Positions 35,329 to 44,417 of a DNA stretch of 64,000 nucleotides are shown piece after piece. The first letter of the stretch is position 1. Each line of letters begins with the position of its first letter. The translations under genes were made by a program, and so were the position numbers. The notes under the pieces are model-generated. The model did not search any database. It saw only the letters and a program-made list of their open reading frames with translations, and was not told where the DNA came from. The stretch is from an uncultured Enhydrobacter sp. (GTDB lineage Bacteria > Pseudomonadota > Gammaproteobacteria > Pseudomonadales > Moraxellaceae). Location: assembly GCA_946222995.1 (NCBI GenBank), contig CAMIOS010000010.1, forward strand, positions 1-64,000, in the 5' to 3' direction.

Positions 35329-36604
35329 TATCTTACCCAAAAATATCATCTATACTGGCGTGGCAGGCACAGGCAAAACCTACCAACTACAACAACTCGC
35401 CAAACAATATACCGAAATTTTGCCTGCAGCGAGTGACGAAGATTTGTTAAAAAACCTCGTCGAACCATTAAGCTGGCGCGAGGTGATTTGCTTGGTGTTT
35501 TTGGATGAACGGCAAAAAGGTAGAACGCTTTTAAAAAATGCACAGATTAATCAACATTCTTTTTTTAGAGCTAAATCAGATTTAAGAGATAATAATAGTT
35601 TAACTGAAACGATTGGTGGAACGCTTCAAAGATTTGCGAAAATAGATTCCAAAACAGTAAATTATTCAAAACGAGCCAGCCAAGCTTTTTTTGATAAAGA
35701 TGCGTTGAGTAATTGGTTTTTGCTTGAAGAAAGTTTGCCATTATTGATTGAGTTACAACTTAAATTAGATGACTATCATACCGCTTTAAGCCACAATTTT
35801 CAGCCAACCTTTTTACAACCAAAGATTGAACGCTTTAGCTTGGTAAGTTTTCACCAAGCCTATGGTTACGAAGAGTTTATCGAGGGTATCCGCCCAAAGA
35901 TCAATAACCATGGACAAATGACCTATAGCGTGGAAAAAGGGGCGTTTTTAAATCTGTGCGACCAAGCCCAAAAAGACCCCACACACCGCTATGCCATGTT
36001 GATTGATGAAATTAACCGAGCCAACGTGTCACGGGTGTTTGGCGAGTTGATGAGTTTGATTGAGCCAAGCAAGCGAGCAGGGCAAAGCGATGCCATGAGT
36101 GTGAATTTGGCATATTCGCATCAAGCCTTTAGCGTGCCAAGTAATGTCGATATTTATGCCACCATGAACACCCAAGACCACTCACTGACCCCGCTTGATA
36201 TGGCGTTTCGTCGGCGGTTTCGCTTTGTTGATTGTCTGCCACAGCCACAGCTTTTAGGGCAAATTATTGTAGAAAATGAAAAAATTGATTTAGCCCAACT
36301 TTTAATCACTTTAAATGACAAAATCCGCCAAATTTTGGGCAAAGACAGCGAATTGGGGCATAGTTTTTTGATGAATAGTACCACGCTTGAGGACTTGGCG
36401 GGGGCGTTTGGACAGGCGATTATCCCGCAGGTGGCTCAAGCGTGCCAAAATAATGGGCAACTTTTGCAAGCGATTTTTGGGCAAAACCTCATTACTGTGG
36501 CAAATCAAATACAAAATCCGCCGTATATTATGCAAAATCAAGGGTTTAGCCTAAACTTAATTGCTTTAATGCAAGTTCAAACTTATCGAAAACTGTATGA
36601 ATAA
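35315..36604 (+). CDS. mcrB: McrB-like AAA+ GTPase of a type IV restriction system
   Basis: The motor component of an McrBC modification-dependent restriction system. Walker A GVAGTGKT is at residues 15-22, right at the N-terminus, so the separate N-terminal DNA-recognition domain of E. coli McrB is missing. An insertion (about 52-135) starting SWREVICLVF and rich in basic and polar residues follows Walker A. The core continues with FSLVSFHQAYGYEEFIEGI (about 172), Walker B LIDEINRANVSRVFGELMSLIE (in part, about 229) and the McrB nucleotide signature MNTQDHS (about 286). Arg-rich AFRRRFRF follows. The start is TTG at 35315 (AGGAA 8 bp upstream) or GTG at 35321. It overlaps mcrC by 8 bp. The stretch around 35520-35760 is more AT-rich than its flanks. 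Confidence 0.9.
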   Translation: MSVNNILPKNIIYTGVAGTGKTYQLQQLAKQYTEILPAASDEDLLKNLVEPLSWREVICLVFLDERQKGRTLLKNAQINQHSFFRAKSDLRDNNSLTETIGGTLQRFAKIDSKTVNYSKRASQAFFDKDALSNWFLLEESLPLLIELQLKLDDYHTALSHNFQPTFLQPKIERFSLVSFHQAYGYEEFIEGIRPKINNHGQMTYSVEKGAFLNLCDQAQKDPTHRYAMLIDEINRANVSRVFGELMSLIEPSKRAGQSDAMSVNLAYSHQAFSVPSNVDIYATMNTQDHSLTPLDMAFRRRFRFVDCLPQPQLLGQIIVENEKIDLAQLLITLNDKIRQILGKDSELGHSFLMNSTTLEDLAGAFGQAIIPQVAQACQNNGQLLQAIFGQNLITVANQIQNPPYIMQNQGFSLNLIALMQVQTYRKLYE

Positions 36605-37769
36605 TTTAACCACGTTTGAACACGCCTTTTTGACCGCAAATGATTTTGACAATCCGAGCGATTTTGACTGGCTCATTGAGCAAAATTTTGACGGTTTTTT
36701 TATTGAACGCAAAAACCACCAATGGCAATTAAAAATACGCCATTATGTCGGCGTTATCAGCTTGCCAAGCGGTAAGCAACTTGAGATTTTACCCAAAATT
36801 AGCCAGCACACCGATATTCTACAAACTCGCCAATGGCTGCAACAAATGCTGATGGATAGTTGGCAAGCTTTAACCCCAAAAACTCTTAATAATCTCGCCC
36901 AACAATACACCATCAATCCGCATTTACCGCTGAATCAATGGCTTGCTGAGCAGTTTTGGCAATGTTTTCAGACCTATCAATGCAATCAGAACTATCAACG
37001 GATTGAGCAAAATCAGCCGTTTTTACAAGGCAAATTACTGGTCAAACAGCAACTGCAATATAACTACCACCAACCGCACAAATTTTTTCACCAGACCGAA
37101 AACTTTGCCCTTGATACGGCGAGTAATCGATTGGTAAAAACCACGCTTCAACACGTCATTGGCGGTAATAATCACGCATTACCACCCTCATGGCGCAGCG
37201 TTGTTACCCTTACGCCCAGCCAATATCCAGCGTCTCTTGCCCAAGCGCAACAAGAATTACAGGCATTACCAACCCTAATTGCTCAGCAAAATTTTAAATT
37301 TTTGCAATTTTGCTATGCTATCTTAAGCTCACAACAAGCAAGCGGGCAAGGGCAAGCTCACGCTCAAAGCTTACTGATAAATATGCAATTTGCCTTTGAG
37401 CAATGGGTGACAGTCAAGCTAAAACAGCAGTTAAAACAATCACACGGGCAAATTTTTCCCCAATACACCCAAGCCTTGACCGCTGACAAGCATTTAAACA
37501 TCAAGCCGGATATCTTGATAACATCACCAACCAACGTGATAGTTGCCGATATCAAATGGAAAAATATCAATCATAGCAAAGATATCCAGTTGGCAGACAT
37601 GTATCAGCTCATGACTTATGCCAGCGAATGTGGGGCACAGCAGGCTTGGCTTATTGTGCCAAGTATTAGCAATCTGTCATCCCAAGAGATTAAGCTTGCT
37701 AAGCCACACCGTACCCAATTTTCTTTGGTGTTTTTTAATGTGACAGCCCCTAACTTGACCGATTGTTAG
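36597..37769 (+). CDS. mcrC: McrC-like PD-(D/E)XK nuclease subunit of a type IV restriction system
   Basis: The endonuclease partner of McrB. The 390 residues have the McrC N-terminal part (HYVGVISLPSGKQLEILPKI, about 45-65), a helical middle, and a C-terminal PD-(D/E)XK fold. The catalytic residues are readable as KPD, then after a short strand ADIKWK (about 303-320). It overlaps the end of mcrB by 8 bp (ATGAATAA junction). It is glutamine/asparagine-rich, unlike flanking housekeeping genes. With McrB it should cleave DNA carrying modified bases, which is established for the family and inferred here. Confidence 0.9.
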   Translation: MNNLTTFEHAFLTANDFDNPSDFDWLIEQNFDGFFIERKNHQWQLKIRHYVGVISLPSGKQLEILPKISQHTDILQTRQWLQQMLMDSWQALTPKTLNNLAQQYTINPHLPLNQWLAEQFWQCFQTYQCNQNYQRIEQNQPFLQGKLLVKQQLQYNYHQPHKFFHQTENFALDTASNRLVKTTLQHVIGGNNHALPPSWRSVVTLTPSQYPASLAQAQQELQALPTLIAQQNFKFLQFCYAILSSQQASGQGQAHAQSLLINMQFAFEQWVTVKLKQQLKQSHGQIFPQYTQALTADKHLNIKPDILITSPTNVIVADIKWKNINHSKDIQLADMYQLMTYASECGAQQAWLIVPSISNLSSQEIKLAKPHRTQFSLVFFNVTAPNLTDC

Positions 37770-37921
37770 ATAGGCATTGGTAAGGAAAAATTAAAAAAAG
37801 TTAATCGCGTGTTTGAAAAACCCTAACAAACTCAAACGTTTTATAGCGCAAGATTTGTTAAACTATACTTATTGTCAGATAAGTTTTAACTATTGAATCA
37901 AAAAACTATTTAGGAAATTTT

Positions 37922-39292
37922 ATGATTAAACATTTTGATTATATTTCAATCGGTGGCGGCTCTGGTGGTATCGCCTCTATTAATCGTGCGGCAAGTTATG
38001 GCAAAAAATGTGCGATTATTGAAGCCAAATACTTGGGCGGTACGTGCGTCAATGTCGGCTGTGTGCCCAAAAAAGTGATGTGGTATGGGGCAAATATGGC
38101 AACAGCAATTCATAATTACGCCCCCGACTATGGCTTTGAACTTGACGTTAAACACTTTGACTTTGCCCAACTGGTCAAAAGCCGTACCGCTTATATCGAC
38201 CGCATTCACCATTCTTATAACACAGTGTTGGCAAAAAATAACGTGGAAGTGATAAATGGTTTTGCCAAATTTATTGATAAAAATACCGTGGAAGTTACGT
38301 TAAATAACGGCACAAGTGAAATCATCACCGCGGAGCATATTTTGCTAGCGACGGGCGGTCGACCTATACGTCCTAATATCGAAGGGGCAGAATTGGGGAT
38401 CGATTCGGACGGGTTTTTTTCATTAACTGAGTTGCCGAGACGGGTAGCCATTGTCGGCCTAGGATATATCAGTGTGGAATTGGCAGGCGTGATGCAGGCT
38501 TTAGGTAGCAAAACGCATATTATCGGACGGGGTGCGACAATTTTAAAAAGTTTTGATAGCGAAATCACGGCCTTTCTTGGTGAAACCATGCACAATGCAG
38601 GTATTCACTTTCACTATAAAACCGAGCCAAAAAAAATTAGCAAAAACGCTGATGATAGCTTAACTATATTGCTGAGTAATGATGAGACATTAACGGTGGA
38701 TTGTTTGATTTGGGCGATAGGTCGGGCGCCGATGACTGATGGTCTAAACATCGACAAGGCAGGCGTAGCACTCAACGACAACGGCTATGTCATCGTGGAT
38801 AAATACCAAAATACCAATGTTGAGGGTATTTATGCCATTGGCGATATTATCGAAAACGGCATTCAGCTTACCCCTGTGGCAGTGGCGGCAGGTCGCCGAC
38901 TGTCTGAGCGATTATTTAACAACAAGCTCAATGAACATTTGGATTATCATCTTGTGCCGACGGTGGTATTTAGCCATCCGCCGATTGGTACAGTGGGTAT
39001 GAGTGAAGAAGAAGCGGCAAAACATTACGGCATTAATAATTTAACCGTGTATAAATCCACCTTTACGCCAATGTACAGTGCGGTAACGCAGCATCGGGAG
39101 CCTTGCAAAATGAAGCTTATCTGTGTGGGCGATGAACAAAAAGTTGTCGGCTTGCATGGCGTGGGCTTTGGAGTGGATGAAATGATTCAAGGCTTTGCGG
39201 TGGCAATCAAAATGGGCGCGACTAAAAAAGACTTTGATGATACCGTGGCGATTCACCCCACAGGGTCAGAAGAGTTTGTAACCATGCGGTAA
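37922..39292 (+). CDS. gor: Glutathione-disulfide reductase
   Basis: An FAD/NADPH enzyme that keeps glutathione reduced. The 456 residues show the FAD motif GGGSGG (about 12), the redox-active disulfide GGTCVNVGCVPKK (about 40-52), and an NADPH-binding GLGYISVELAGV (about 178). The dimerisation domain ends with the HPTGSEEFVTMR active-site histidine segment. The NADPH domain reads HIIGRGATILKSFD with arginine positions suiting NADPH. The ATG follows TAGGAAATTTT. Monocistronic, with a shared terminator towards ychF. Confidence 0.94.
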   Translation: MIKHFDYISIGGGSGGIASINRAASYGKKCAIIEAKYLGGTCVNVGCVPKKVMWYGANMATAIHNYAPDYGFELDVKHFDFAQLVKSRTAYIDRIHHSYNTVLAKNNVEVINGFAKFIDKNTVEVTLNNGTSEIITAEHILLATGGRPIRPNIEGAELGIDSDGFFSLTELPRRVAIVGLGYISVELAGVMQALGSKTHIIGRGATILKSFDSEITAFLGETMHNAGIHFHYKTEPKKISKNADDSLTILLSNDETLTVDCLIWAIGRAPMTDGLNIDKAGVALNDNGYVIVDKYQNTNVEGIYAIGDIIENGIQLTPVAVAAGRRLSERLFNNKLNEHLDYHLVPTVVFSHPPIGTVGMSEEEAAKHYGINNLTVYKSTFTPMYSAVTQHREPCKMKLICVGDEQKVVGLHGVGFGVDEMIQGFAVAIKMGATKKDFDDTVAIHPTGSEEFVTMR

Positions 39293-39307
39293 GTGATTCT
39301 CTACAAT

Positions 39308-39337
39308 AAAAAGGACGCCATTAATACGTCCTTTTTT
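39308..39337. terminator. Bidirectional terminator between gor and ychF
   Basis: AAAAAGGACG (39308-39317) pairs with CGTCCTTTTT (39327-39336) around a 9-nt loop. A- and T-tracts suit both convergent genes. Confidence 0.85.
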
Positions 39338-39360
39338 GTCCTTTATTAAACTTTATTGGA

Positions 39361-40452
39361 TTAAACATTAAATCGAAAGTGCATCACATCGCCATCTTGC
39401 ACGATATAGGTTTTACCCTCTAGGCGAGATTTACCCGCGGCAGCAGCCCCTTTTTCACCGCCATATTCAACAAAATCATCAAAGGCGATGACTTCGGCAC
39501 GGATAAAGCCCCGCTCAAAATCGGTATGAATGACGCCGGCCGCCTCAGGGGCAGTTGCCCCGACTTTGACGGTCCATGCCCGCACTTCTTTGACCCCAGC
39601 GGTAAAATAAGTTTGCATATTAAGAAGTTCATAACCTGCCCGAATAACACGATCAAGTCCCGCCTCTTGCATACCCATACTTTCTAAAAATTCAGCTTTT
39701 TCCTCTTCATCGAGTTGGGCAATTTCTGATTCAATTTGGTTGCACAGGGCGACGACAAGGGCATTGTCTTGTTTAGCAAATTCTCGCACTTGGTCGAGGT
39801 AAGGATTGTTTTCAAAGCCATCCTCTGCCACGTTGGCGATATACATGGTCGGTTTTAAGGTGATTAAACCATAACTTTTAATCAGTTTTTTCTCATCATC
39901 ATCCAGATTTGCCATACGAGCAGGCTTGCCATCGGCGAGTAACGGCTCGATTTTATTAAAAATATCGAGCATGGCTTTAGCGTCTTTATCCCCGCCTTTG
40001 GCTTTTTTGCTCACATTGGTAATGGCACGAGTCACCGCTTCAAGATCGGCAAGTGCCAATTCGGTATTGATGGTTTCGATATCCGATAGTGGGTCAACCC
40101 GACCATCGACATGAATCACATTGTCATCATCAAAACAGCGAACCACATGGGCGATAGCGTCGGTTTCACGGATATTTGCCAAAAACTGATTGCCCATGCC
40201 CTCACCTTTACTTGCCCCTGCGACCAGCCCTGCGATATCAACAAACTCCATCGAAGTAGGAATCACCCGCTCGGGTTTGACGATATCAGCAAGTTGCTTG
40301 AGGCGTGGGTCAGGCACAGGGACAATACCTGTATTGGGGTCTTTGGTACAAAAAGGAAAATTTTCGGCAGCAATGCCTGCTTTGGTCAGAGCGTTAAAAA
40401 GCGTTGATTTGCCGACGTTGGGCAGCCCGACGATACCACAATTAAAACCCAT
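39361..40452 (-). CDS. ychF: Redox-regulated ATPase YchF (OBG family)
   Basis: A universally conserved P-loop ATPase that binds ribosomes and takes part in stress responses. The 363 residues are full length. G1 is GLPNVGKSTLFNALT (8-22), followed by the YchF hallmark NFPFCTKDPNTGIV, G3 DIAGLV, and the C-terminal TGS domain ending MHFRFNV. The G4 position reads NVAED, the altered specificity motif that makes YchF prefer ATP. Convergent with gor. Confidence 0.97.
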   Translation of the reverse strand: MGFNCGIVGLPNVGKSTLFNALTKAGIAAENFPFCTKDPNTGIVPVPDPRLKQLADIVKPERVIPTSMEFVDIAGLVAGASKGEGMGNQFLANIRETDAIAHVVRCFDDDNVIHVDGRVDPLSDIETINTELALADLEAVTRAITNVSKKAKGGDKDAKAMLDIFNKIEPLLADGKPARMANLDDDEKKLIKSYGLITLKPTMYIANVAEDGFENNPYLDQVREFAKQDNALVVALCNQIESEIAQLDEEEKAEFLESMGMQEAGLDRVIRAGYELLNMQTYFTAGVKEVRAWTVKVGATAPEAAGVIHTDFERGFIRAEVIAFDDFVEYGGEKGAAAAGKSRLEGKTYIVQDGDVMHFRFNV

Positions 40453-40769
40453 AGTTTTCTCACTTTCATTTGACAGTACGATGGGCGTATTCTAGCAAAA
40501 TTTGTGGGTAAAGTATGCTACTATCTTAGCCATACCCTGTTAAACTCGTTTATCACATTAAGTTAATCAATGCTTTGAAAGCTTAACATAAATCATAGTA
40601 TGGCTTTTGCAAGCTTGTTGCCTGCTTATCACTTGCAATGAATCTTATGTCATCAAACTGTCATATTTGATCGTCAAGCTATGCTATAATAAAAAATTTA
40701 TTCTTAAATCTATTTGAACAAATTCGGCTTTTTAAGCCTAATAAACTATTTGAAGTTAAAGGTGACATA
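40453..40769. other. Divergent intergenic region between ychF and rsmA
   Basis: About 317 AT-rich bases between divergent genes. It contains the extended -10 element for rsmA described separately. On the minus strand I see no convincing ychF promoter. No ORF or RNA gene is supported. Confidence 0.45.
40682..40690 (+). promoter_or_regulatory. Extended -10 promoter element upstream of rsmA
   Basis: TGCTATAAT, a perfect TATAAT with the TGn extension, lies 80 bp upstream of the rsmA start. No good -35 at normal spacing, which extended -10 promoters do not need. Confidence 0.55.
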
Positions 40770-41630
40770 TTGGCAAGTTTTTTATCCCATCAGCCCCGTA
40801 AACGATTTGGGCAAAATTTTTTACATGATAAATCCGTCATTGCCCAAATTATCGACAGTATTCATGCCCATCGGGACGATTTGATGGTCGAGATTGGACC
40901 AGGAATGGGGGCGATTACCGAACCGCTACTTGCCGAAGTTGACCGTTTGACTGTGGTGGAACTCGATACTGATTTGGCAGATAGCTTACGCATACGCATT
41001 GGGGCAAATAGTAATGAAGGCTTAACAATTGTTAAAGCCAATGCGATGGATTTGGATTATCGAGATCTTTTTAAGCAAGTCAACCTACAGCAACTTGACA
41101 AAAAAATGCGAATCGTGGGGAATTTGCCCTACAATATTTCTACGCCGTTGTTATTTCATTTGCTCACCTTTGCAGATGTCATTCAAGACATGCACTTTAT
41201 GCTACAAAAAGAGGTGGTTGACCGCATTACTGCTGAGGTCGATAGCAAGGAATATGGGCGATTGTCGGTGATGATGCAGTACTTTTGTGATACTGATTAT
41301 TTACTCACCGTACCCAATGGGGCGTTTAATCCACCGCCAAAAGTCACCAGTGCGGTGTTTCGCTTGACCCCATTTGCGCAAAAACCGATTGTCGCAGATG
41401 ATGAAAAATTATTTGCTCTCGTGGTACGAGAGGCATTTAATCATCGGCGAAAAACCTTACGTGCGATTTTTAAAAAATCACCGATTTTGCCACCGGTATC
41501 AGAGCAAAATTTGATGGATTGGGAAATCAATCCCATGGCGCGTCCCGAAACTTTGAGCGTGACAGATTTTGTAAAAATTGCCAATGGCATGGCGATGCTG
41601 AGCACAGTAACTACCGCTGTAACAACATAA
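40770..41630 (+). CDS. rsmA: 16S rRNA (adenine1518/1519-N6) dimethyltransferase RsmA
   Basis: RsmA (KsgA) dimethylates two adenines in helix 45 of 16S rRNA as a late 30S assembly check. The 286 residues hold the SAM motif I VEIGPGMGAIT (about 42), VVELDTDLA (motif II) and the catalytic NLPYNIS (motif IV). RKRFGQNFLHD at the N-terminus is diagnostic. The start is a TTG at 40770, set by the strong ribosome-binding site AAAGGTGA just upstream. It is followed 23 bp later by apaH, the common rsmA-apaH pairing. Confidence 0.96.
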   Translation: MASFLSHQPRKRFGQNFLHDKSVIAQIIDSIHAHRDDLMVEIGPGMGAITEPLLAEVDRLTVVELDTDLADSLRIRIGANSNEGLTIVKANAMDLDYRDLFKQVNLQQLDKKMRIVGNLPYNISTPLLFHLLTFADVIQDMHFMLQKEVVDRITAEVDSKEYGRLSVMMQYFCDTDYLLTVPNGAFNPPPKVTSAVFRLTPFAQKPIVADDEKLFALVVREAFNHRRKTLRAIFKKSPILPPVSEQNLMDWEINPMARPETLSVTDFVKIANGMAMLSTVTTAVTT

Positions 41631-41653
41631 AATTTAACCATAATAGAGGTAAT

Positions 41654-42484
41654 ATGCAGTTGCGACATCAATATGTGATTGGCGATATTCAAGGGTGTTT
41701 TGCCGACCTAAAAGCCTTGCTAAAACTGATAGACTTTGACGAACAACAGGACAAACTTTGGTTCGTCGGTGATATCGTGGCGCGTGGCGAAGATTCGCTT
41801 TCAGCATTGCGATTGGTTAAGTCGCTTTGCGAAAAAGGCTGTGCCCAAATGGTGCTTGGCAACCACGACATTAATCTTATTGCGGTGTGGCGTGGGGCAA
41901 TTAAAATTAAGAAAAAAGATAAAACCCAGCCAATTTTTGATGCCCCCGATTGTGATGAGTTGCTTAATTGGTTACGCCATCAGCCGTTATTGGTGTATCC
42001 CGATAATGAAACGGTGATGGTACATGCAGGCATTCCGCCCAACTGGACAATTTCGCAAGCCGCCATGCATGCCCGAGAGCTAGAAACCCAATTACAAAGC
42101 AGTCTATGGCAACTTGATCGCTTATTGCCGAATTTGTATAGCAATGAGGAAGTGCTGTGGTCAAATATGTTAACAGGCTATGTGCGTATGCGGACAATTT
42201 GTAGCTATCTGACCCGAATGCGGCTGTGTAAAGCCGATGGCACGCTCGAATTTAGCTTTAAATCCAGTCTCGATGACACCATGCCAGAAGGCTATCGCCC
42301 GTGGTTTGAGTGGCAAGTGCCCAGAGAGCGTAAGATTTTATTTGGGCATTGGGCGGCACTCAAAGCCAAAGTTGATTTGCCATTTATGCGAGCCACCGAT
42401 GCAGGCTGTGTGTGGGGCGGGGGGATGATGGCATATCGCCTAAGCGATGGCAAAGTCATTACCCAAAGTTGTAAGCTAAAATAA
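41654..42484 (+). CDS. apaH: Bis(5'-nucleosyl)-tetraphosphatase, symmetrical
   Basis: ApaH hydrolyses Ap4A to two ADP and removes Np4 caps from RNA. The frame is open from 41519, but the ATG at 41654 follows AGAGGT and gives 276 residues beginning MQLRHQYVIGDIQGC, the normal N-terminus. The calcineurin-type metallophosphatase motifs are GDIQG, GDIVARGEDS and GNHD, with the later HAGIPP and GHWAAL histidines. It is the second gene after rsmA and ends in a strong terminator. Confidence 0.95.
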   Translation: MQLRHQYVIGDIQGCFADLKALLKLIDFDEQQDKLWFVGDIVARGEDSLSALRLVKSLCEKGCAQMVLGNHDINLIAVWRGAIKIKKKDKTQPIFDAPDCDELLNWLRHQPLLVYPDNETVMVHAGIPPNWTISQAAMHARELETQLQSSLWQLDRLLPNLYSNEEVLWSNMLTGYVRMRTICSYLTRMRLCKADGTLEFSFKSSLDDTMPEGYRPWFEWQVPRERKILFGHWAALKAKVDLPFMRATDAGCVWGGGMMAYRLSDGKVITQSCKLK

Positions 42485-42513
42485 AAAAAATGCCCGAAGC
42501 GGGCAATTTTTTT
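42484..42513. terminator. Bidirectional terminator between apaH and ybgC
   Basis: TGCCCG (42491-42496) pairs with CGGGCA (42500-42505) around AAG, flanked by eight A and seven T. It suits both apaH (plus) and the ybgC-mltF unit (minus). Confidence 0.88.
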
Positions 42514-42632
42514 GTATTATGATGCTTGGGCAAAGGTCTATATGCGTTCATAGTGCATTATAGCCCAGCAAGGGATATTTCCCTACGCCAAAGTCAATAA
42601 AACAACAAAAAAACCGACCCCAAGCCAAATGT

Positions 42633-43097
42633 CTAAATAGATAGCGAGTTTAGCAGCGCCACAAAGGGAGCAGGCAGACGAGTGGGGCGAAGTTTGGTTT
42701 GCCCATGCTCATAAGTGGTCGTCACACAGGCGAGGGTAATCTCGGCTTGGCATAAAGGGTCTAGGGTATTTTCTGCCAAATAAATACGCTGCTGTAATCG
42801 CAAAGAAGCAGATTTTAGGCTAATATTAGATACTGTCACCTTTACCAAGGTATCAAGTAAAATCGGCTGAAAATAGCGGATATCGGCTTGACTGACCACA
42901 AATTGGGTGTTGGATGTAGTGACTATTCCATCTTCGCTTGATTGATGTTGATAAAAATAACTGCTCATTCCAAGTTGGCGAAGCCAATCGCGCCGACAGC
43001 GTTCAAACAACTTTAAATGATTGGCATGATAAACAATGCCGCCTGCATCGGTGTCTTCAAGATAAATGCGGTAAACTTGACTAAAGATATCGCTCAT
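42633..43097 (-). CDS. ybgC: YbgC-type acyl-CoA thioesterase (hotdog fold)
   Basis: A hotdog-fold 4HBT thioesterase of about 154 residues that hydrolyses short- or medium-chain acyl-CoA. The catalytic pattern YLEDTDAGGIVYHANHLKLFERCR, with the aspartate and following Tyr/His, is intact. Two consecutive ATGs occur; the second, at 43097, is better spaced from AGGAAGAA. YbgC is often the first gene of the tol-pal cluster, but here no tol gene follows. Instead it sits 12 bp downstream of the transglycosylase gene. Confidence 0.9.
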   Translation of the reverse strand: MSDIFSQVYRIYLEDTDAGGIVYHANHLKLFERCRRDWLRQLGMSSYFYQHQSSEDGIVTTSNTQFVVSQADIRYFQPILLDTLVKVTVSNISLKSASLRLQQRIYLAENTLDPLCQAEITLACVTTTYEHGQTKLRPTRLPAPFVALLNSLSI

Positions 43098-43109
43098 CAT
43101 TTCTTCCTA

Positions 43110-44417
43110 TTAAGCCACTTGCTGTTGGGTGACATTTTTAAGCTTTAATACTTCAAGATAGCCCCGAATATGGGTCACATACTGCATACATTGTACATAC
43201 CGACTGTTTTTAGTAGCATGATTTGCCAAGTAGGCATAAACTTCTGCCCAACTATTGGCATCACGTCCTTGGGCAATTAGTTGCTGTTGGATGTTTCTAA
43301 TCGCTTGTGGACCCATATTATAAGCTGCCAGTGTAAACCAAAGACGGTCAGTCTGTGGAATATCTTCAAATTGTTTATCCAATAATTTGACCAATTTTGC
43401 CCCGCCTTGAATGCTTTGTAAGGGATCAATTCTATCTTCCACCCCCATTTGTTCGGCGGTATCGCTCGTTAACATCATAATACCTCTAACACCCGTGGGG
43501 GAGACTGCATCTGGTTGTAACTGCGATTCTTGATAACCCATAGCCACCAATAATTGCCAGTCTAAGTCGTGTTTTTTGGCACTTTGTTGGAACGTTTTGC
43601 GATAGTTGGGTAATTGGGTTGCCATCGTGTCAGCAAATTTATTTTGGCTATACTCATTATCAAAGACATGCGCAGTATAAAACGCAGCAAGCTGTTGGTT
43701 GGTATTTAATACGTGGGTATCACACAGATAATCTTGCAGGTTTGAAAGCAATTTTTTATCAACATTTGGCAAAACAACAGACGTATCACGGCTTAGACCA
43801 TGACGAGTCAAAAAATCATTTTGACAACTAACACTTAAAGTTGCCAAACTTTCCTCATTGGCAGCGTCAGGTAACGCACGCGGTAATGAGGTAAGCAGCA
43901 TATCCGCTTGTCCCTGTTCAATCGCTGTTTTGGCTTGGGCTTCATTAACAAACACCAAGGTTTTTAATTTTACGCCAAGCGTATTGGCATAGTTATTCAT
44001 CACGTCATACCCAAAACCATGCTCAAAGTCCGCTGTACCAAAATACGTACTTTCATTCTGCGTGGTGGCGATGGTCAAGGTTTTATGCGCTTTGATACTT
44101 TCAAGCGATACCGTAGGTTTATCGGTATTGGCTTGACTGGTAAAATGCCATTGAGTAAATGACGTAAATAACGCCGTGGAAATAACCAATGAGCCAGGTA
44201 CCAACCAACCTAATAAACCAAGTATTTTTTGCCGAAAAAAAGGTGGATGCACAAAATTTTTGCGAGTCGAACCGGCAGTTATCTTAGAACAAATGCAAGT
44301 AGTATTTGGCAATGATGGTGAATTTGGCAAAAATGGGATAAGGGTGTTATATAGTGATAGGTCATCTGACCCTACCGGTAAGAATAAGGTTGAAAGGGTA
44401 GAAGAAAATTGTTGCAT
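43110..44417 (-). CDS. MltF-like membrane-bound lytic transglycosylase
   Basis: A lytic transglycosylase that cuts peptidoglycan to 1,6-anhydro-muropeptides. The C-terminal SLT domain (about 270-425) has the catalytic glutamate in MGYQESQLQP, then PTGVRGIMML and AAYNMGPQAI. A shortened solute-binding-protein-type domain (about 115-250) precedes it, as in MltF. The N-terminus is unusual: about 65 polar residues, then RKNFVHPPFFRQK and a single membrane helix (about 68-92). It therefore looks like an inner-membrane anchor rather than a plain signal peptide. The frame opens at 44471; the ATG at 44417 has GGAG 6 bp upstream and gives 435 residues. Confidence 0.85.
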   Translation of the reverse strand: MQQFSSTLSTLFLPVGSDDLSLYNTLIPFLPNSPSLPNTTCICSKITAGSTRKNFVHPPFFRQKILGLLGWLVPGSLVISTALFTSFTQWHFTSQANTDKPTVSLESIKAHKTLTIATTQNESTYFGTADFEHGFGYDVMNNYANTLGVKLKTLVFVNEAQAKTAIEQGQADMLLTSLPRALPDAANEESLATLSVSCQNDFLTRHGLSRDTSVVLPNVDKKLLSNLQDYLCDTHVLNTNQQLAAFYTAHVFDNEYSQNKFADTMATQLPNYRKTFQQSAKKHDLDWQLLVAMGYQESQLQPDAVSPTGVRGIMMLTSDTAEQMGVEDRIDPLQSIQGGAKLVKLLDKQFEDIPQTDRLWFTLAAYNMGPQAIRNIQQQLIAQGRDANSWAEVYAYLANHATKNSRYVQCMQYVTHIRGYLEVLKLKNVTQQQVA

